64,000 nt of DNA from Closterium sp. Naga37s-1. Lineage: Eukaryota; Streptophyta; Zygnematophyceae; Desmidiales; Closteriaceae. Shown one piece after another: positions 18,017 through 28,145 of this stretch (positions within the stretch are counted from its first letter, which is position 1; each line of letters begins with the position of its first letter). The stretch spans positions 317,501 to 381,500 of the forward strand of contig CANJKZ010000264.1 in assembly GCA_947471745.1 (NCBI GenBank). The letters run 5' to 3'. The notes below the pieces were generated by a model. The model saw only the letters and a program-made list of their open reading frames with translations. It had not been told where the DNA came from and made no database searches. A program made the position numbers and the translations under genes.

Positions 18017-21000
18017 TCAAGAAGTGAGCAAGTGAGGCAAGGTAGGTACAAGACCTAACAGAGTACAGAAGCGCTGATGGTCACAAGGCGCAAGTGCCTT
18101 GGTGAAGATATCAGCAGTGTTGGCCTCAGAGGCCACGTAAGCAAGGCGCAGCTGACCTCGCTGCTGCAGCTCACGAGCAAGGAAGTAGCGAAGAGCGATG
18201 TGCTTCGTTCTGTGCTCCAGTCTGTGCTCCCGACACAAGGCCAGCATAGCCTTGTCGTCTACGTACAGAACTGGAGGAGAACGAGGCGGCTCTCCTAGGT
18301 CAGTTAGCAGGTAGGTTAGCCAGTGTAGCTCCTGTGCAGCCATGGCCCCTGCGTAGATCTCAGCCTCACAACTGGAGCCGAGAACAGAAGACGAGCGGGT
18401 AGACCGCCACGAAACAGAGCCGGAACCAAGGCTGAAGGTGTAACCCTGTGACGACCGCTGCGTAGCCTGGTCGTCAGCCCAAGAAGCGTCTGCGTGACCA
18501 GTGAGGACCACTGGACTCCGCCCTCCAAGCACAAGCCCCATGCCCGACGTACTGCACAAGTAGCGCAACACCCTCTTCGCTGCAGCCATGTGCTCTGGTC
18601 TGTGTCTCCCAGGAGCAACATAGCGTGCCAGAATGCTAAGAGGGTATGCAAGGTCAGGTCGAGTGCAGGTCATCAGGTACATGAGGCAGCCAACAAGCTC
18701 TGGGTACGGGCCACTCGACTCTACGGACTCATCCGAAGGCAGAGCTGAGAGCGAGTGGCGAGTAGACAGAGGAGTGGCCTGAGGCGAGGAGTACGTGAAG
18801 CCGAAGCGCTGAAGGACCTGCTGCACCATGTGTGACTGAGTCAGGGTAATGGTGCGCTGTGCTCTGTCCCGGGTGATCTGCAAGCCAAGGTAGCTGCGCA
18901 GTTCACTCAGGTCTGTGCACGTGTGTCTCTTCTGCAGCTCGGACTTCACGTGGGCGAGTCCAGCAGTGTCAGCTGTGGCAAAGACCAAGTCGTCGACGTA
19001 CACGAGGATGTAGAACGGCGGCAAAGAAGTGTCGGTGCGCAGAAACAGCGACGGGTCGGCGGTAGAAGGAGCAAACCCAAGAGCCGCAAGTGTAGTCCTC
19101 AGTGTGTCGTGCCACTCACGAGGTGCCTGGCGTAGACCGTAGACTGGCCGCCGGAGACTCCACTGGGTACCAGGAGGAAAAGACCCAGTGAAGCCAGGTG
19201 GGCGGCGCAGCCAGATCTCCTCGTGCAGGCTGCCCTGCAAGAAAGCAGTGCTGAAGTCAAGAGAGTGAAGCTCGTAGTCACGGTGAGCGGCTATGTGCAG
19301 CAGTACCCGAAGAGTGGTCATCTTCGGGGTGGGAGAGAAGGTCTGAAAGTAGTCAACTCCCTGCCGCTGACTGAAGCCACGAGCCACGTAGCGCGCCTTG
19401 AAGACAGGCGGAGAACCCGGCGGCCGCTTCACCCTGAAAATCCACATGCCACTGACGATGTTCGCCCCAGGAGGGGGAACCTCGTCGACGTAGGTGCCTG
19501 TGGACTTCCAGGAAGCCATCTCTGCATCCATGGCTGCCTGCCACTGAGAGGAGTAGGGACCCTCTATCGCCTCCGCGTAAGAGCGCGGCGTCGGGATGTC
19601 TGGTGCATCCGGGTCTCCCTCAGGGGCAAGCAGCATGGACACGAGATGAGGTGAAGCAGCAGCAAAGCACTGGAACTCCTCCTGCCTGTCCTCAAGGACG
19701 TCCGTGCTAAGGGCACACTCACCCCCGACGGACGTAGGACAGACAGACTCAGACTCAGCGACAAGACTAGCAACGTAGTCTAGGCGACAGCGAGCAGCGA
19801 AGTCGACAAGCTCAGAAACTAAGGCAGACGCAGCAGCGGACTCAAAGGAAGGGTCAGTGACGACAGTAGCAAGGAGACGCGTGACAGTAGGACTGGCAGC
19901 ACGAAGGGAGTCCGACTCCGGGTCAGCAAGAACAGGAAGAGAGGACTCAGGAGGAGAAGGCAAAGGGGCACGCAACGGAGCAGTGGAGGGACGCAGAGAC
20001 ATCCGGTGCGTGCCGGGGACAGGGGGAGGACGTTGACGCGAACCACGACTACTAGTGCGAGCAGCACGGACAGGCGACGCAGGACGAGACGCAGGCTCAC
20101 GACGCTCAGCAAGACCTCCAGTAGGACCAGTGTAGGGAGAAGGAGCAGGCAGAGGAGAGGTAGGCTGGAACTGTGACTCGGACTGGACAGGCGGTGGACA
20201 CTCTAAGGGAGGAGCCGGACTAGCAGAGGGCGGAAGACCAAGAACCTGCTCAAGGAGCGGAACGAAGTACGGCCGAGGTCGCTCAGCACCACCAGCACCA
20301 AAAGGGACAGCACCAGCACCCCGAACGACAGCACCAGCGCTAGCAGCACCCCCAGCTCCAGCAGCGCCAACTCCAGTACCCTCAGAGGCACCAGCACCAG
20401 AGGCACCCTCAGCGCCAACACCCCCAGCAGCTCCAGCTCCAGCCGGACCACCAGAAGACGCAGCGGGTCCAGCTCCAGCACCCTCAGTAGCACCGACGCC
20501 CGCAGCACCACCAGCTCCAGTACGAGAAGCACCCGCAGGCTCAGCAGCTCCAGTACTCCCAGGACTAGCACCTCCGGGACCCGCGGCACCAGCACCCTCA
20601 GCAGCAGCAGAACCTCCAGCACCCGCAGCACCTCCAGCTCCAGCAGCTCGCCTCCAGCGCCGAGCAAACCACTCACGCAGCTCCTGTGGAGAGAGTAGCT
20701 CCCGCCGGGACGAAGCACCCGAAGAACCACCAGGCCCAGCACCGCCAGACGCCACACGAGCAGGTCCAGTACCCTCAGACTCCGCACCCCCAGACGCAGC
20801 ACCCCCAGGCTCAGCACCCCCAGACGCAGCACCCCCAGGCGTAGCACCCCCAGGCTCAGCACCCCCAGAGTCAGCACCCCCAGGCTCAGCACCCCCAGAG
20901 TCAGCACCCCCAGGCTCAGCACCCCCAGACCCAGCACCCGCAGGCTCAGCACCCCTAGCAGCACCAGAGTCAACAGCTACCTCGACAGGGTCGACTGCGT

Positions 21001-24000
21001 CTACCTGAGACACACCTGAGGGGGCAGGACCCTGAGGGGGGAGGGGGTCTACCGGAGGGGGACCTGGCGTAAGGAAGAGCGGAGGGGGGGGGAGGGACGC
21101 TGTGCGGTAGGGGAAGAGACGGTAGTAGGGAACCGACTCGTCAAAGGTGACGTCCTGGGAGGACAGAACACGGCGCGAGGTGGGGTGGTAGAACTGCCAG
21201 CCCGGCGCGTCAGGGGGGAAGCCAAGGAAGACGCAGGGAACAGCACGAGGGGACAGCTTGTCCGCAGACAAGTCGCAGACAAACGCCCGAGATCCCCAGA
21301 CACGGAACGCAGACGCATCGCCAACCTTCCCCGTCCACAGCAAGGCTGGGGAGGTCTCCGGCATGGAGACCCGGGGCTGAAGGTTGATCTGATGCGCCGC
21401 GTACCGAACCGCAAACGGCCACAGAAAATGGGGGGCAGCCGCATGGACCATGGACGTACGAGCGACGTCCATGACCATGCCAATGCGGCGCTCAGCAATC
21501 CCATTTTGCTGCGGAGAGTCCGGAAGCGTGAAGGTCTGGCGGATGCCTCGTGCACGACAGAAGGCTCGCAGAAGGTCAGAGGAGAACTCTCCGCCTCTGT
21601 CAGAGTGCAGACGCAGAACAGGAAAGTCCGAGCCGAAACTCTCTCTGAGCTGGAGACGAGCTGCGCGGATCCAGGCGATCAACACCTCAGTGACCTCACC
21701 CTTGCTGCGCAAGGGGAAGACTGCGGTATAACGCGAGTAGTCGTCAACCACCAGCAGGAAGTAACGCTCGTGACCCTGTCCATGGACGCGGGCTGGGCCC
21801 CACACGTCCATGTGAAGCGTCTGCAGCGGAGCCTCTGTCGGAGGACACTCGGAAAAGTGAGGAGCAGCGCGCTGCCGCCCCTCGACGCAGGGAACGCAGG
21901 TGGGGGCAGGCCCCGGAGGAAGGGGAGGGAGGGACCGGGGGAGACCAGAGACAAGGACACGGGAGGCCATGCCTCGAAGACGAGGCACGGAGGGGTGACC
22001 AAGGCGGTGGTGCCAGAGGAGAGTCTGGTGAGACAAGAGACGACACGAGCAGGGGGCAGACTCAGGACCAAACCTGGACGCCGCAGCAAACACCTGACCC
22101 GACGCAGCTACCTGAGCAGACTCAGCGACCGGGGGAGACTCAGTAGTCAGTGTGTACAGGCTCGACCCCGGCTGACGGGTAAACGTGGCCAAGTGACGGC
22201 CCGTCCGAGCACAGGTACAGTGGGTCACTCGCTGACTCGCAGGAGTGAACTGGTGAACCCCTCCATCCTGGAGGTCAGCACCACTCACCAAGTTCGTAGA
22301 GAACGAGGGGAGGTAAAGACCCGACAGGGTGCCAGAAGGGGCCGCCGGACACGGTAGAACAGTGGAGAAGTGGGCAAGGACAGGACCCCCAGAGGGGTCT
22401 GCCAGGGAGACTGCCACTGGCCGACTAAGCGGCGTAAGTGTGGTGCGGTCTCGAAAGAAGGAGCGGGAAGCACCCGAGTCAAGGGTGAAGGTGTGGGTGG
22501 CCGGAGCTGACGCGGTACCTGAGAGCGCAGACTCACCAGCACCTGGGGCAGCAAGCTCACTGGCACCTAGCGCAACAGCCTCACCAGCACCTAGAGCAGC
22601 AACCTCAATGCCCGGGTCAGGCGGAAAACACCGGTAACAGTCACCCTCATCACTAATAGTCACAGCATACATCGCAGCAAGAATAGCATCATAATCAAGA
22701 TCAAAGATCGCAACACCCGCCCTAAACAGCTCGCCCCAGCGAGGGATCTCAGTAGCGTCGGGGAACTGGTGACGCCAAGCATCTGTCAGGCGGCCGAAGC
22801 AGTGCTGGGTGGAGTGCAGACCCCCACACTGCTCACCCGTGCGGTCGCCTGTACGTAGAACGTAGGTACAGGGGCCAGCACCCGAACCCCGCTGACGAGC
22901 AGTGTACCACTCACGAAGCTGCTGGGGGGAAGGGGTCTCACGAGTGCGCTGCTGCTGCTGCTGCTGGCGCTGACCACCACCAGAGCCGACCCGCTGCGAA
23001 GAGCCGCCCCGACCAGCTCCACCTCCGCCGCCGCTACCTCCACCACCGCCTCCACCTCCACCACCTCCGCTCGCACCGCCACCGCCGCCGCCTCCTCCGC
23101 CTCCACTGCCGCCACTGGTGCCCCCACTCCCGCCACCACTCCCACCGCCACCCCCACCCCCTCCGCCGCCTCCACCGCCGCCTCCACCGCCCCCGCCAGC
23201 TCCTCCAGCGCCCGTGCCCCCCTTGCCCTTGCCTGAGCGGCGTCTTCCGCTAGGGGCAGACGCCGCGCCGACCGACTCAAGACAAACGAGGTCGGCCGCA
23301 GCAGCAGAGGCAACAGAGGGCAAGAGGGGGGAGGGGGAGCACCCCTCAAAGACAGGGGTACAAGGGTCACCACGAGAGGCTCCTACAGCGACTATACTCT
23401 TTTCTTCTGCTAGGAGGCGCTCCTTGAGGAGGTCAACGGTGAGGGTGGTGGGGCAAACAGAGAGGAAGTGGTCCCTGACCGAGCGAAGGGTGTCAGGGAG
23501 CCGGGTGACTATGTAGTAGAGGGTGATGTACATAGGGGGGGGGTTCTTGGCGCAGAACTCAGCAGGAAGCGCAGCGCGGTAGCGAATGTCACTAGTGCGA
23601 AGGTGCGTAATGAGGTCAGCGACTGTGGGAAAAGCGGCGAGGTCAGGGAAGAGGTACGGCAGTATGAGGCGGCTAAGGGCAGCAGTGGCAGGGGAAGAGT
23701 AGCGTGCAACGACGGCGTCGTACAAGGTCTTAGCACTCTTGTACTTACTAAAATGCGCACGCTCAGCGGTCGGTAAGTGGCGGCGCACAGCAAGGCGAGC
23801 AGCAGCATCGCGCGTGGCCCACTGTGAGCGAACAGTGGCGTCAGCATCAGCAGCAGGGGCAGGAGAGGCACCAGAGGTGAGGTCAAACAGAGAGAGACCG
23901 TCTGCCCTATCGCACTGTAGGAAAAGTTGCAGATCATCTACCCAGACCTCAAAGTCAACAGCCCGACCCTCAGCGTCAAAGGTGAGAACACTGGGGGTGG

Positions 24001-24004
24001 CCAT
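18017..24004 (-). CDS. Element B gag-pol polyprotein, 1995 residues, uninterrupted
   Basis: Copia polyprotein starting MATPSVLTFDAEG, conserved with the starts in A and E. Order and rough residues: UBN2-like gag 1-210; Gly/Ser tract 250-345; Gln/Arg-rich stretch; finger C-X13-C-X3-H-X4-C about 375-400; aspartic protease LDSGASRSFFRD with D509; gag-pre-integrase HHRLGHPS about 645-690; integrase catalytic D733, D802, E838 (D-D-35-E); 'GGAEPGGA' repeat linker about 1020-1150; RT 1520-1750 with YVDD at 1669-1672; RNase H with ADASW (D1839) and CEAEIYA (E1880). The third RNase H site reads YVDDKAM where relatives have YVDNKAM; the first Asp is kept. No stop or frameshift, so the element may be functional. 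Copia elements normally express capsid and pol from one transcript by processing or splicing. Confidence -1.
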   Translation of the reverse strand: MATPSVLTFDAEGRAVDFEVWVDDLQLFLQCDRADGLSLFDLTSGASPAPAADADATVRSQWATRDAAARLAVRRHLPTAERAHFSKYKSAKTLYDAVVARYSSPATAALSRLILPYLFPDLAAFPTVADLITHLRTSDIRYRAALPAEFCAKNPPPMYITLYYIVTRLPDTLRSVRDHFLSVCPTTLTVDLLKERLLAEEKSIVAVGASRGDPCTPVFEGCSPSPLLPSVASAAAADLVCLESVGAASAPSGRRRSGKGKGGTGAGGAGGGGGGGGGGGGGGGGGGGSGGGSGGTSGGSGGGGGGGGGGASGGGGGGGGGGGSGGGGGAGRGGSSQRVGSGGGQRQQQQQQRTRETPSPQQLREWYTARQRGSGAGPCTYVLRTGDRTGEQCGGLHSTQHCFGRLTDAWRHQFPDATEIPRWGELFRAGVAIFDLDYDAILAAMYAVTISDEGDCYRCFPPDPGIEVAALGAGEAVALGASELAAPGAGESALSGTASAPATHTFTLDSGASRSFFRDRTTLTPLSRPVAVSLADPSGGPVLAHFSTVLPCPAAPSGTLSGLYLPSFSTNLVSGADLQDGGVHQFTPASQRVTHCTCARTGRHLATFTRQPGSSLYTLTTESPPVAESAQVAASGQVFAAASRFGPESAPCSCRLLSHQTLLWHHRLGHPSVPRLRGMASRVLVSGLPRSLPPLPPGPAPTCVPCVEGRQRAAPHFSECPPTEAPLQTLHMDVWGPARVHGQGHERYFLLVVDDYSRYTAVFPLRSKGEVTEVLIAWIRAARLQLRESFGSDFPVLRLHSDRGGEFSSDLLRAFCRARGIRQTFTLPDSPQQNGIAERRIGMVMDVARTSMVHAAAPHFLWPFAVRYAAHQINLQPRVSMPETSPALLWTGKVGDASAFRVWGSRAFVCDLSADKLSPRAVPCVFLGFPPDAPGWQFYHPTSRRVLSSQDVTFDESVPYYRLFPYRTASLPPPPLFLTPGPPPVDPLPPQGPAPSGVSQVDAVDPVEVAVDSGAARGAEPAGAGSGGAEPGGADSGGAEPGGADSGGAEPGGATPGGAASGGAEPGGAASGGAESEGTGPARVASGGAGPGGSSGASSRRELLSPQELREWFARRWRRAAGAGGAAGAGGSAAAEGAGAAGPGGASPGSTGAAEPAGASRTGAGGAAGVGATEGAGAGPAASSGGPAGAGAAGGVGAEGASGAGASEGTGVGAAGAGGAASAGAVVRGAGAVPFGAGGAERPRPYFVPLLEQVLGLPPSASPAPPLECPPPVQSESQFQPTSPLPAPSPYTGPTGGLAERREPASRPASPVRAARTSSRGSRQRPPPVPGTHRMSLRPSTAPLRAPLPSPPESSLPVLADPESDSLRAASPTVTRLLATVVTDPSFESAAASALVSELVDFAARCRLDYVASLVAESESVCPTSVGGECALSTDVLEDRQEEFQCFAAASPHLVSMLLAPEGDPDAPDIPTPRSYAEAIEGPYSSQWQAAMDAEMASWKSTGTYVDEVPPPGANIVSGMWIFRVKRPPGSPPVFKARYVARGFSQRQGVDYFQTFSPTPKMTTLRVLLHIAAHRDYELHSLDFSTAFLQGSLHEEIWLRRPPGFTGSFPPGTQWSLRRPVYGLRQAPREWHDTLRTTLAALGFAPSTADPSLFLRTDTSLPPFYILVYVDDLVFATADTAGLAHVKSELQKRHTCTDLSELRSYLGLQITRDRAQRTITLTQSHMVQQVLQRFGFTYSSPQATPLSTRHSLSALPSDESVESSGPYPELVGCLMYLMTCTRPDLAYPLSILARYVAPGRHRPEHMAAAKRVLRYLCSTSGMGLVLGGRSPVVLTGHADASWADDQATQRSSQGYTFSLGSGSVSWRSTRSSSVLGSSCEAEIYAGAMAAQELHWLTYLLTDLGEPPRSPPVLYVDDKAMLALCREHRLEHRTKHIALRYFLARELQQRGQLRLAYVASEANTADIFTKALAPCDHQRFCTLLGLVPTLPHLLTS

Positions 24005-25035
24005 GACAGCAGTAGACGGGCAGAGAGAGCAGCGGGGTAGGGCAGTGCAGTGGCAGAGGCGCTGCTCTTACCAGGCAGGTGGGGCGGGCCGAGGCAGGCC
24101 GGCAGGGACAGGGCCGCGACGGCAGGGACTGCGGCGTCTCGGCTGCGGTGGCGTGGCGGCTCGGCGGCTCGGCGGCTCGGCGGCTCGGCTGCAGGGCGGC
24201 TCGGCGGCTCGGCGGCTCGGCAGCTCGGGGGCTCGGTGGCTCGGCAGCTCGGCGGCTCGGCGGCTCGGCAGCTCGGCGGCACAGCGGCAAGGGCGGCTCG
24301 GCGGCTCGGCGGCCCGGCGGTGACGGCAGCTCGGCTGCTCGACGGGGCCGGGAAGGGCGGCTGAGGGGCCGAGGAAGGGTGGCAGGGCCGCGAAGGGCGG
24401 CGACGGGGCCGCAAGGGGCGGCAACGAGGCCGCTGAAGGGCGGCGACGAGGCCGCTGAGGGGCGGCGACAAGGCCGCTGAAGGGCGGCGACGAGGCCGCG
24501 AAAGGGCGGCGACGGGGCCGCGGAAGGGCGGCAATGGGGCCGCTGTAGGGCGGCGACGAGGCCGAAAGGGGCGGCGACGGGGCCGTAAGGGGCGGCGACG
24601 GGGCCTTAAGGGGCGGCGACGGGGCCTTAAGGGGCGGCGACGGGGCCGTAAGGGGCGGTCGCGGGGCCGTGAGGGGTGGCGACGGGGCCGTAAGGGGCGG
24701 TCGCGGGGCCGTGAGGGGCGGCGACGGGGCCGTAAGGGGCGGCGACGGGGCCGTAAGGGGCGGCGACGGGGCCTTAAGGGGCGGCGACGGGGCCGTAAGG
24801 GGCGGTCGCGGGGCCGTGAGGGGCGGCGACGGGGCCGTAAGGGGCGGTCGCGGGGCCGAAAGGGGCGGCGACAGGGCCGCTAAGGGGCCACGCGGGGCCT
24901 AGAGAGGGCAGCGACGGGGCCTGAGGGGCGGGACACTAGGCGCGCTTCGGGCAGGGGCGGCACGCGCCCCGGGTAGGAAAACAAATCTTGGTGGGCCCTA
25001 GGAACAGTTCCCACGAGGGAACCTGCTCGATACCA
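24005..25035 (-). repeat. Element B leader: GC-rich tandem repeats and primer-binding site
   Basis: Plus strand shows GGCGGCTCGG units near 24130-24310, then about twenty copies of a GGGGCGGCGACGGGGCCGTA-type unit from 24450 to 24890. Sense RNA is C-rich. Short Gly/Arg ORFs on the plus strand come from the repeat. Primer site TGGTATCGAGCAGGTTCCC adjoins the 5' LTR. Confidence -1.
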
Positions 25036-25167
25036 TGAGAAACTTAGAACGAGAGAATGAATTGACTAAGGAATGAAAGTGATACAAAAGGTGAAAAGCT
25101 AGAATTGTGTACCCCTTAGTATCTAACCCGCTACAGCCTACACAGGCTAGATCATATAAGTTTGACA
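25036..25167 (-). repeat. Element B, 5' LTR
   Basis: 132 bp, one mismatch to the 3' LTR; followed by TCTTC (25168-25172), the second copy of the target duplication. Confidence -1.
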
Positions 25168-25172
25168 TCTTC

Positions 25173-26610
25173 AGCTTCTTCTTCGTCGTTCGCCGTCGTC
25201 AGCATCAGCGCAAGAAATTCCCTGTCGAGAATATTGGAGAGGGGAATATTAGTTCCAGGGATAGTTCTGGGGAAGAAGGTTGGTTCGTGCGGCTCGGGGG
25301 CAGGTCTGTAGACAGTGCGTCGCAGGGTAGAGGGCTCATTGCCCCAGTCAATGGTGTCCCAAGGGTCACTTCCTGGCTGGATGTCAGGTGGGGGTAGTGC
25401 AGGTGCAACGCGTCGCGGAGGGCGACCAAGGGGAACAACTGGAGGTTCCGCCTCGATCTCTTATTCTTCCCCCCTTTGGTCCTCGCAGGAAGCCCCCCAG
25501 ACTTCGCCAAAAGTGCCCCATCCGCTTGTCTCGCCGCCAGATGCGGCGTCCCATTCGCCGGTGTTGCTGCCAGTTGCTGCTCCCCGTCCCTCGGTGTCGC
25601 TCGTGCCCCATCCGCCGGCGCTTCCCCACCCCCCTTCATTGGAGGCGCTCTCCTCTTCTCCCCATCCGCTCCAGGCGAATGTGCCGCGCGACTCCGCAAG
25701 ACTCCGTTGGCGAAGCTCTTCCGCTTGCGACGCGCCAGTTCCTCCTCGTGCGCCACCATAATCTTCTTCGTAGAGTCGCGCTAGTGAGAGGGGATCTCCA
25801 GAAATTTCTCCTTTGTGTAGGGTCGCGGGACTCCGTGTGCATCGAAGGTGCCGACGCCGATGCCGGGCAGCATGCCCCGAAGATGTTGTGATGCAGGTAT
25901 GGGGAGGGGATTTTCCTCCGTGCCGAAGACGACCCGTGTGGCGGTTTCAAGCTCCAGGTTGGACAGTCCTTCGTCAGGCGGTGCTTCCCGCTTTGCTTTG
26001 GCGATGGCGGCAAGACCACGGCCGGCAATCGCGCTCGTTGAGGCTGTGGGCGTATGGCAATCTCTGCAGATGCCGTCGGGGTCGGGGTCGTGCAGCGCCA
26101 ACTCGTGCGGGTGAGCGTGATGGGGCACGAGCGACACTGTCTGGATGTTTCCAGTCGCGGTGGTGAATGTGTTTGAAGCGCAGGGGGACGAGGTCAATGA
26201 GCTCCTGTGAATCACCGCTGCAGTCGGGAATACTGAAGTCGGGGATGTAAACGCCGTTTTCGGAGTGCGCTCGTCCGATCTGCTTGCGCGTCTTGTTCGG
26301 CATAGTGTAGTGGAGCAGGATGTCGCGTGTCTCGGGTTCGGTGCTGAGGTCGACTCCGCAATCCATGAGTTGCACCGCTGAGAGGAGATTAAAGTGCAAA
26401 TCATGCCCGATCAGCACGTCGTTCAGTGTGATGTGCGTCCTGATCCTTCGGGCCTTGAGCACCACGATTCCTTGTGCGCAGACGCATGTTTTTCGCCACG
26501 GTGACAAAGGTCATGGCGGGGGTGGAGACGGCGTTGGATATGTAACGCTCAGAACCCACCATATGCTGCCCACAACAGCCATCCAGGTACCACGTGTTGT
26601 AGCGCCTGTT
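25173..26610 (-). pseudogene. Element X: protease to pre-integrase region (decayed)
   Basis: At the right end the protease context NTWYLDGCCGQHMVGSE is readable (DGC where F has DSC), followed by ITLNDVLIGHDLHFNLLSAVQLMDCGVDL and ENGVYIPDFS, the protease-to-pre-integrase spacer that aligns with F. Left of about 25970 frames change and the rest is a low-complexity linker. Element D interrupts at 26610 with target duplication GTCGT. Confidence -1.
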
Positions 26611-26615
26611 GTCGT

Positions 26616-26776
26616 TGTCAAACATATATGCTTAGTTATATCTAGGCTTAGTTTATGTGTTTACAGTTGTCTAGGCTATAGTGGGTTTAGCCTTAGGGGG
26701 TACAGAATTTCTCTCGACATTCTACTTGTACCACTCCCCCTTTCCTAGTCAATCATTCTCGTCACTTATTCTAACA
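26616..26776 (+). repeat. Element D, 5' LTR
   Basis: 161 bp, TGTCAAACATATATGC start (TATA-like within 16 bases), TTCTAACA end. Confidence -1.
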
Positions 26777-27615
26777 TGGTATTAAGAGCGAAAATTTCCT
26801 AGGACCTAATCTCAATGGGCCCACCACCTACTGCCCTACTAGCCTAGGCCCCGGCCCGTCGCCCCTAGCCCCTAGGCTCGGCCCCTTGGCCCCGTCGCCT
26901 CGGCCCCTTGGCCCCGTCGACTCCGTCGCCCCGCGCTCGCCCCCTTGGCCCGTCGCCCCTAGCTCGGCCCCTCGGCCCCGTTGGCCCCGTCGATTCCGTC
27001 GCCCGCGCCCGGCCCGTTCCTAGCCCCGCGATCGGCCCGTACCTAGCCTCGCGCTCGGCCCCGTTCCTAGCCCCGCGATCGGCCCGTACCCTTCCCGCGC
27101 TCGGCCCCGTTCCTAGCCCCGCGCACGGCCCGTACCTAGCCTCGCAACCGGCCCGTACCCTGCTCGCACCCGGCCCCGTCTCTCGTCCGCGCTCGGCTCG
27201 TACCTAGCCCCGCGCCCGGCCCGTACCTAGCCCAGCGCACGGCCCTGACCCTAGCCAGCGCCCGGCCCCGTACCTAGCCCGCGCTCGGCTCGTACCTAGC
27301 CCCGCGCCCGGCCAGTACCTAGCCCCGCGCCCAGCCACATTTCGCGCCCAGCGCTTGGCCCCGTACCTGCTCAGCGCCCGGCCCCGTACCTGCCCAGCGC
27401 CTGGCCCCGTACCTGCCCAGCGCCCGGCCCTGTACCTGCTCAGCGCCCGGCCCCGTCCCTGCCCAACGCCTGGCCCCGTACCTGTTTGGCCCCGCGGCCC
27501 CCAGGCCCCTTGTGTGGCCCCTCGGCCCCCCCTAGGCCCCTCGGCCCCCCCTAGGCCCCCCGGCCCCTTGTTTGGCCCCACGGCCCCTAGGCCCCTCGGC
27601 CCCATCTCACAGCAC

Positions 27616-27648
<33 letters not shown>

Positions 27649-28145
27649 CCCCTTGTTTGGCCCCTCGGCCCCCTAGGCCTCTCGGCCCCCCCTAGGCCCC
27701 CCGGCCCCTTGTTTGGCCCCGCGGCCCCTAGGCCCCTCGGCCCCACCTCACAGCACGGCGCCCCCCCCCCCCCCCCCCCGGCCCCTTGTTTGGCCCCTCG
27801 GCCCCCTAGGCCCCTCGGCCCCCCGGCCCCCCCCCCGGCCCCTTGTTTGGCCCCGCGGCCCCTAGGCCCCTCGGCCCCACCTCACAGGACGGCGCCCGCC
27901 CCCCCCCCGGCCCCTTGTTTGGCCCCTCGGCCCCCTAGGCCCCTCGGCCCCCCTAGGCCCCCCGGCCCCTTGTTTGGCCCCGCGTCCCCTAGGCCCCTCG
28001 GCCCCACCTCACAGCACGGCGCCCGGCCCCCCCCCCTGGCCCCTTGTTTGGCCCCTCGGCCCCCTAGGCCTCTCAGCCCCCCCTAGGCCCCTCGGCCCCA
28101 CCTCAGAGCCCTGCGCCCGGCCCCCTGTTTCGCCCCTCGGCCCCT
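26777..28145 (+). repeat. Element D leader: C-rich tandem repeats with long C runs
   Basis: Begins with primer site TGGTATTAAGAGCG. From 26850 to 27480 it holds GGCCCGTACCTAGCC-type units. From 27500 to 28140 it holds repeats built on GGCCCCTTGTTTGGCCCC and CCTCGGCCCCACCTCACAG, with C runs of 29 (27618-27646) and 19 (27761-27779). Same position and C-bias as the leaders of A, B, C and E, but a different repeat unit. Confidence -1.

Larger units (their letters stand above)
17673..25167 (-). mobile_element. Element B: intact-looking Ty1/copia retrotransposon nested in X
   Basis: 7495 bp; 132-bp LTRs (17673-17804, 25036-25167) differing at one base; perfect target duplication TCTTC (17668-17672, 25168-25172). 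Minus-strand order: 5' LTR, primer site TGGTATCGAGCAGGTTCCC, C-rich repeat leader, single 1995-codon gag-pol ORF, 3' module, polypurine tract TATGGGGGTG, 3' LTR. With E it is the best candidate in the window for a currently or recently mobile autonomous element, and a plausible helper for C. Confidence -1.

Noticed and set aside
24440..24890. CRISPR-like array of regular repeats
   Set aside because: Units are contiguous tandem repeats without distinct spacers, in a eukaryotic retrotransposon leader.
24669..24902. Collagen-like or glycine-rich small protein (GGDGAVRGG repeats)
   Set aside because: Plus-strand translation of the element B leader repeat, antisense to the element.
27204..27746. 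Gly/Arg-rich 180-codon minus-strand ORF
   Set aside because: Antisense of the C-rich leader of element D.
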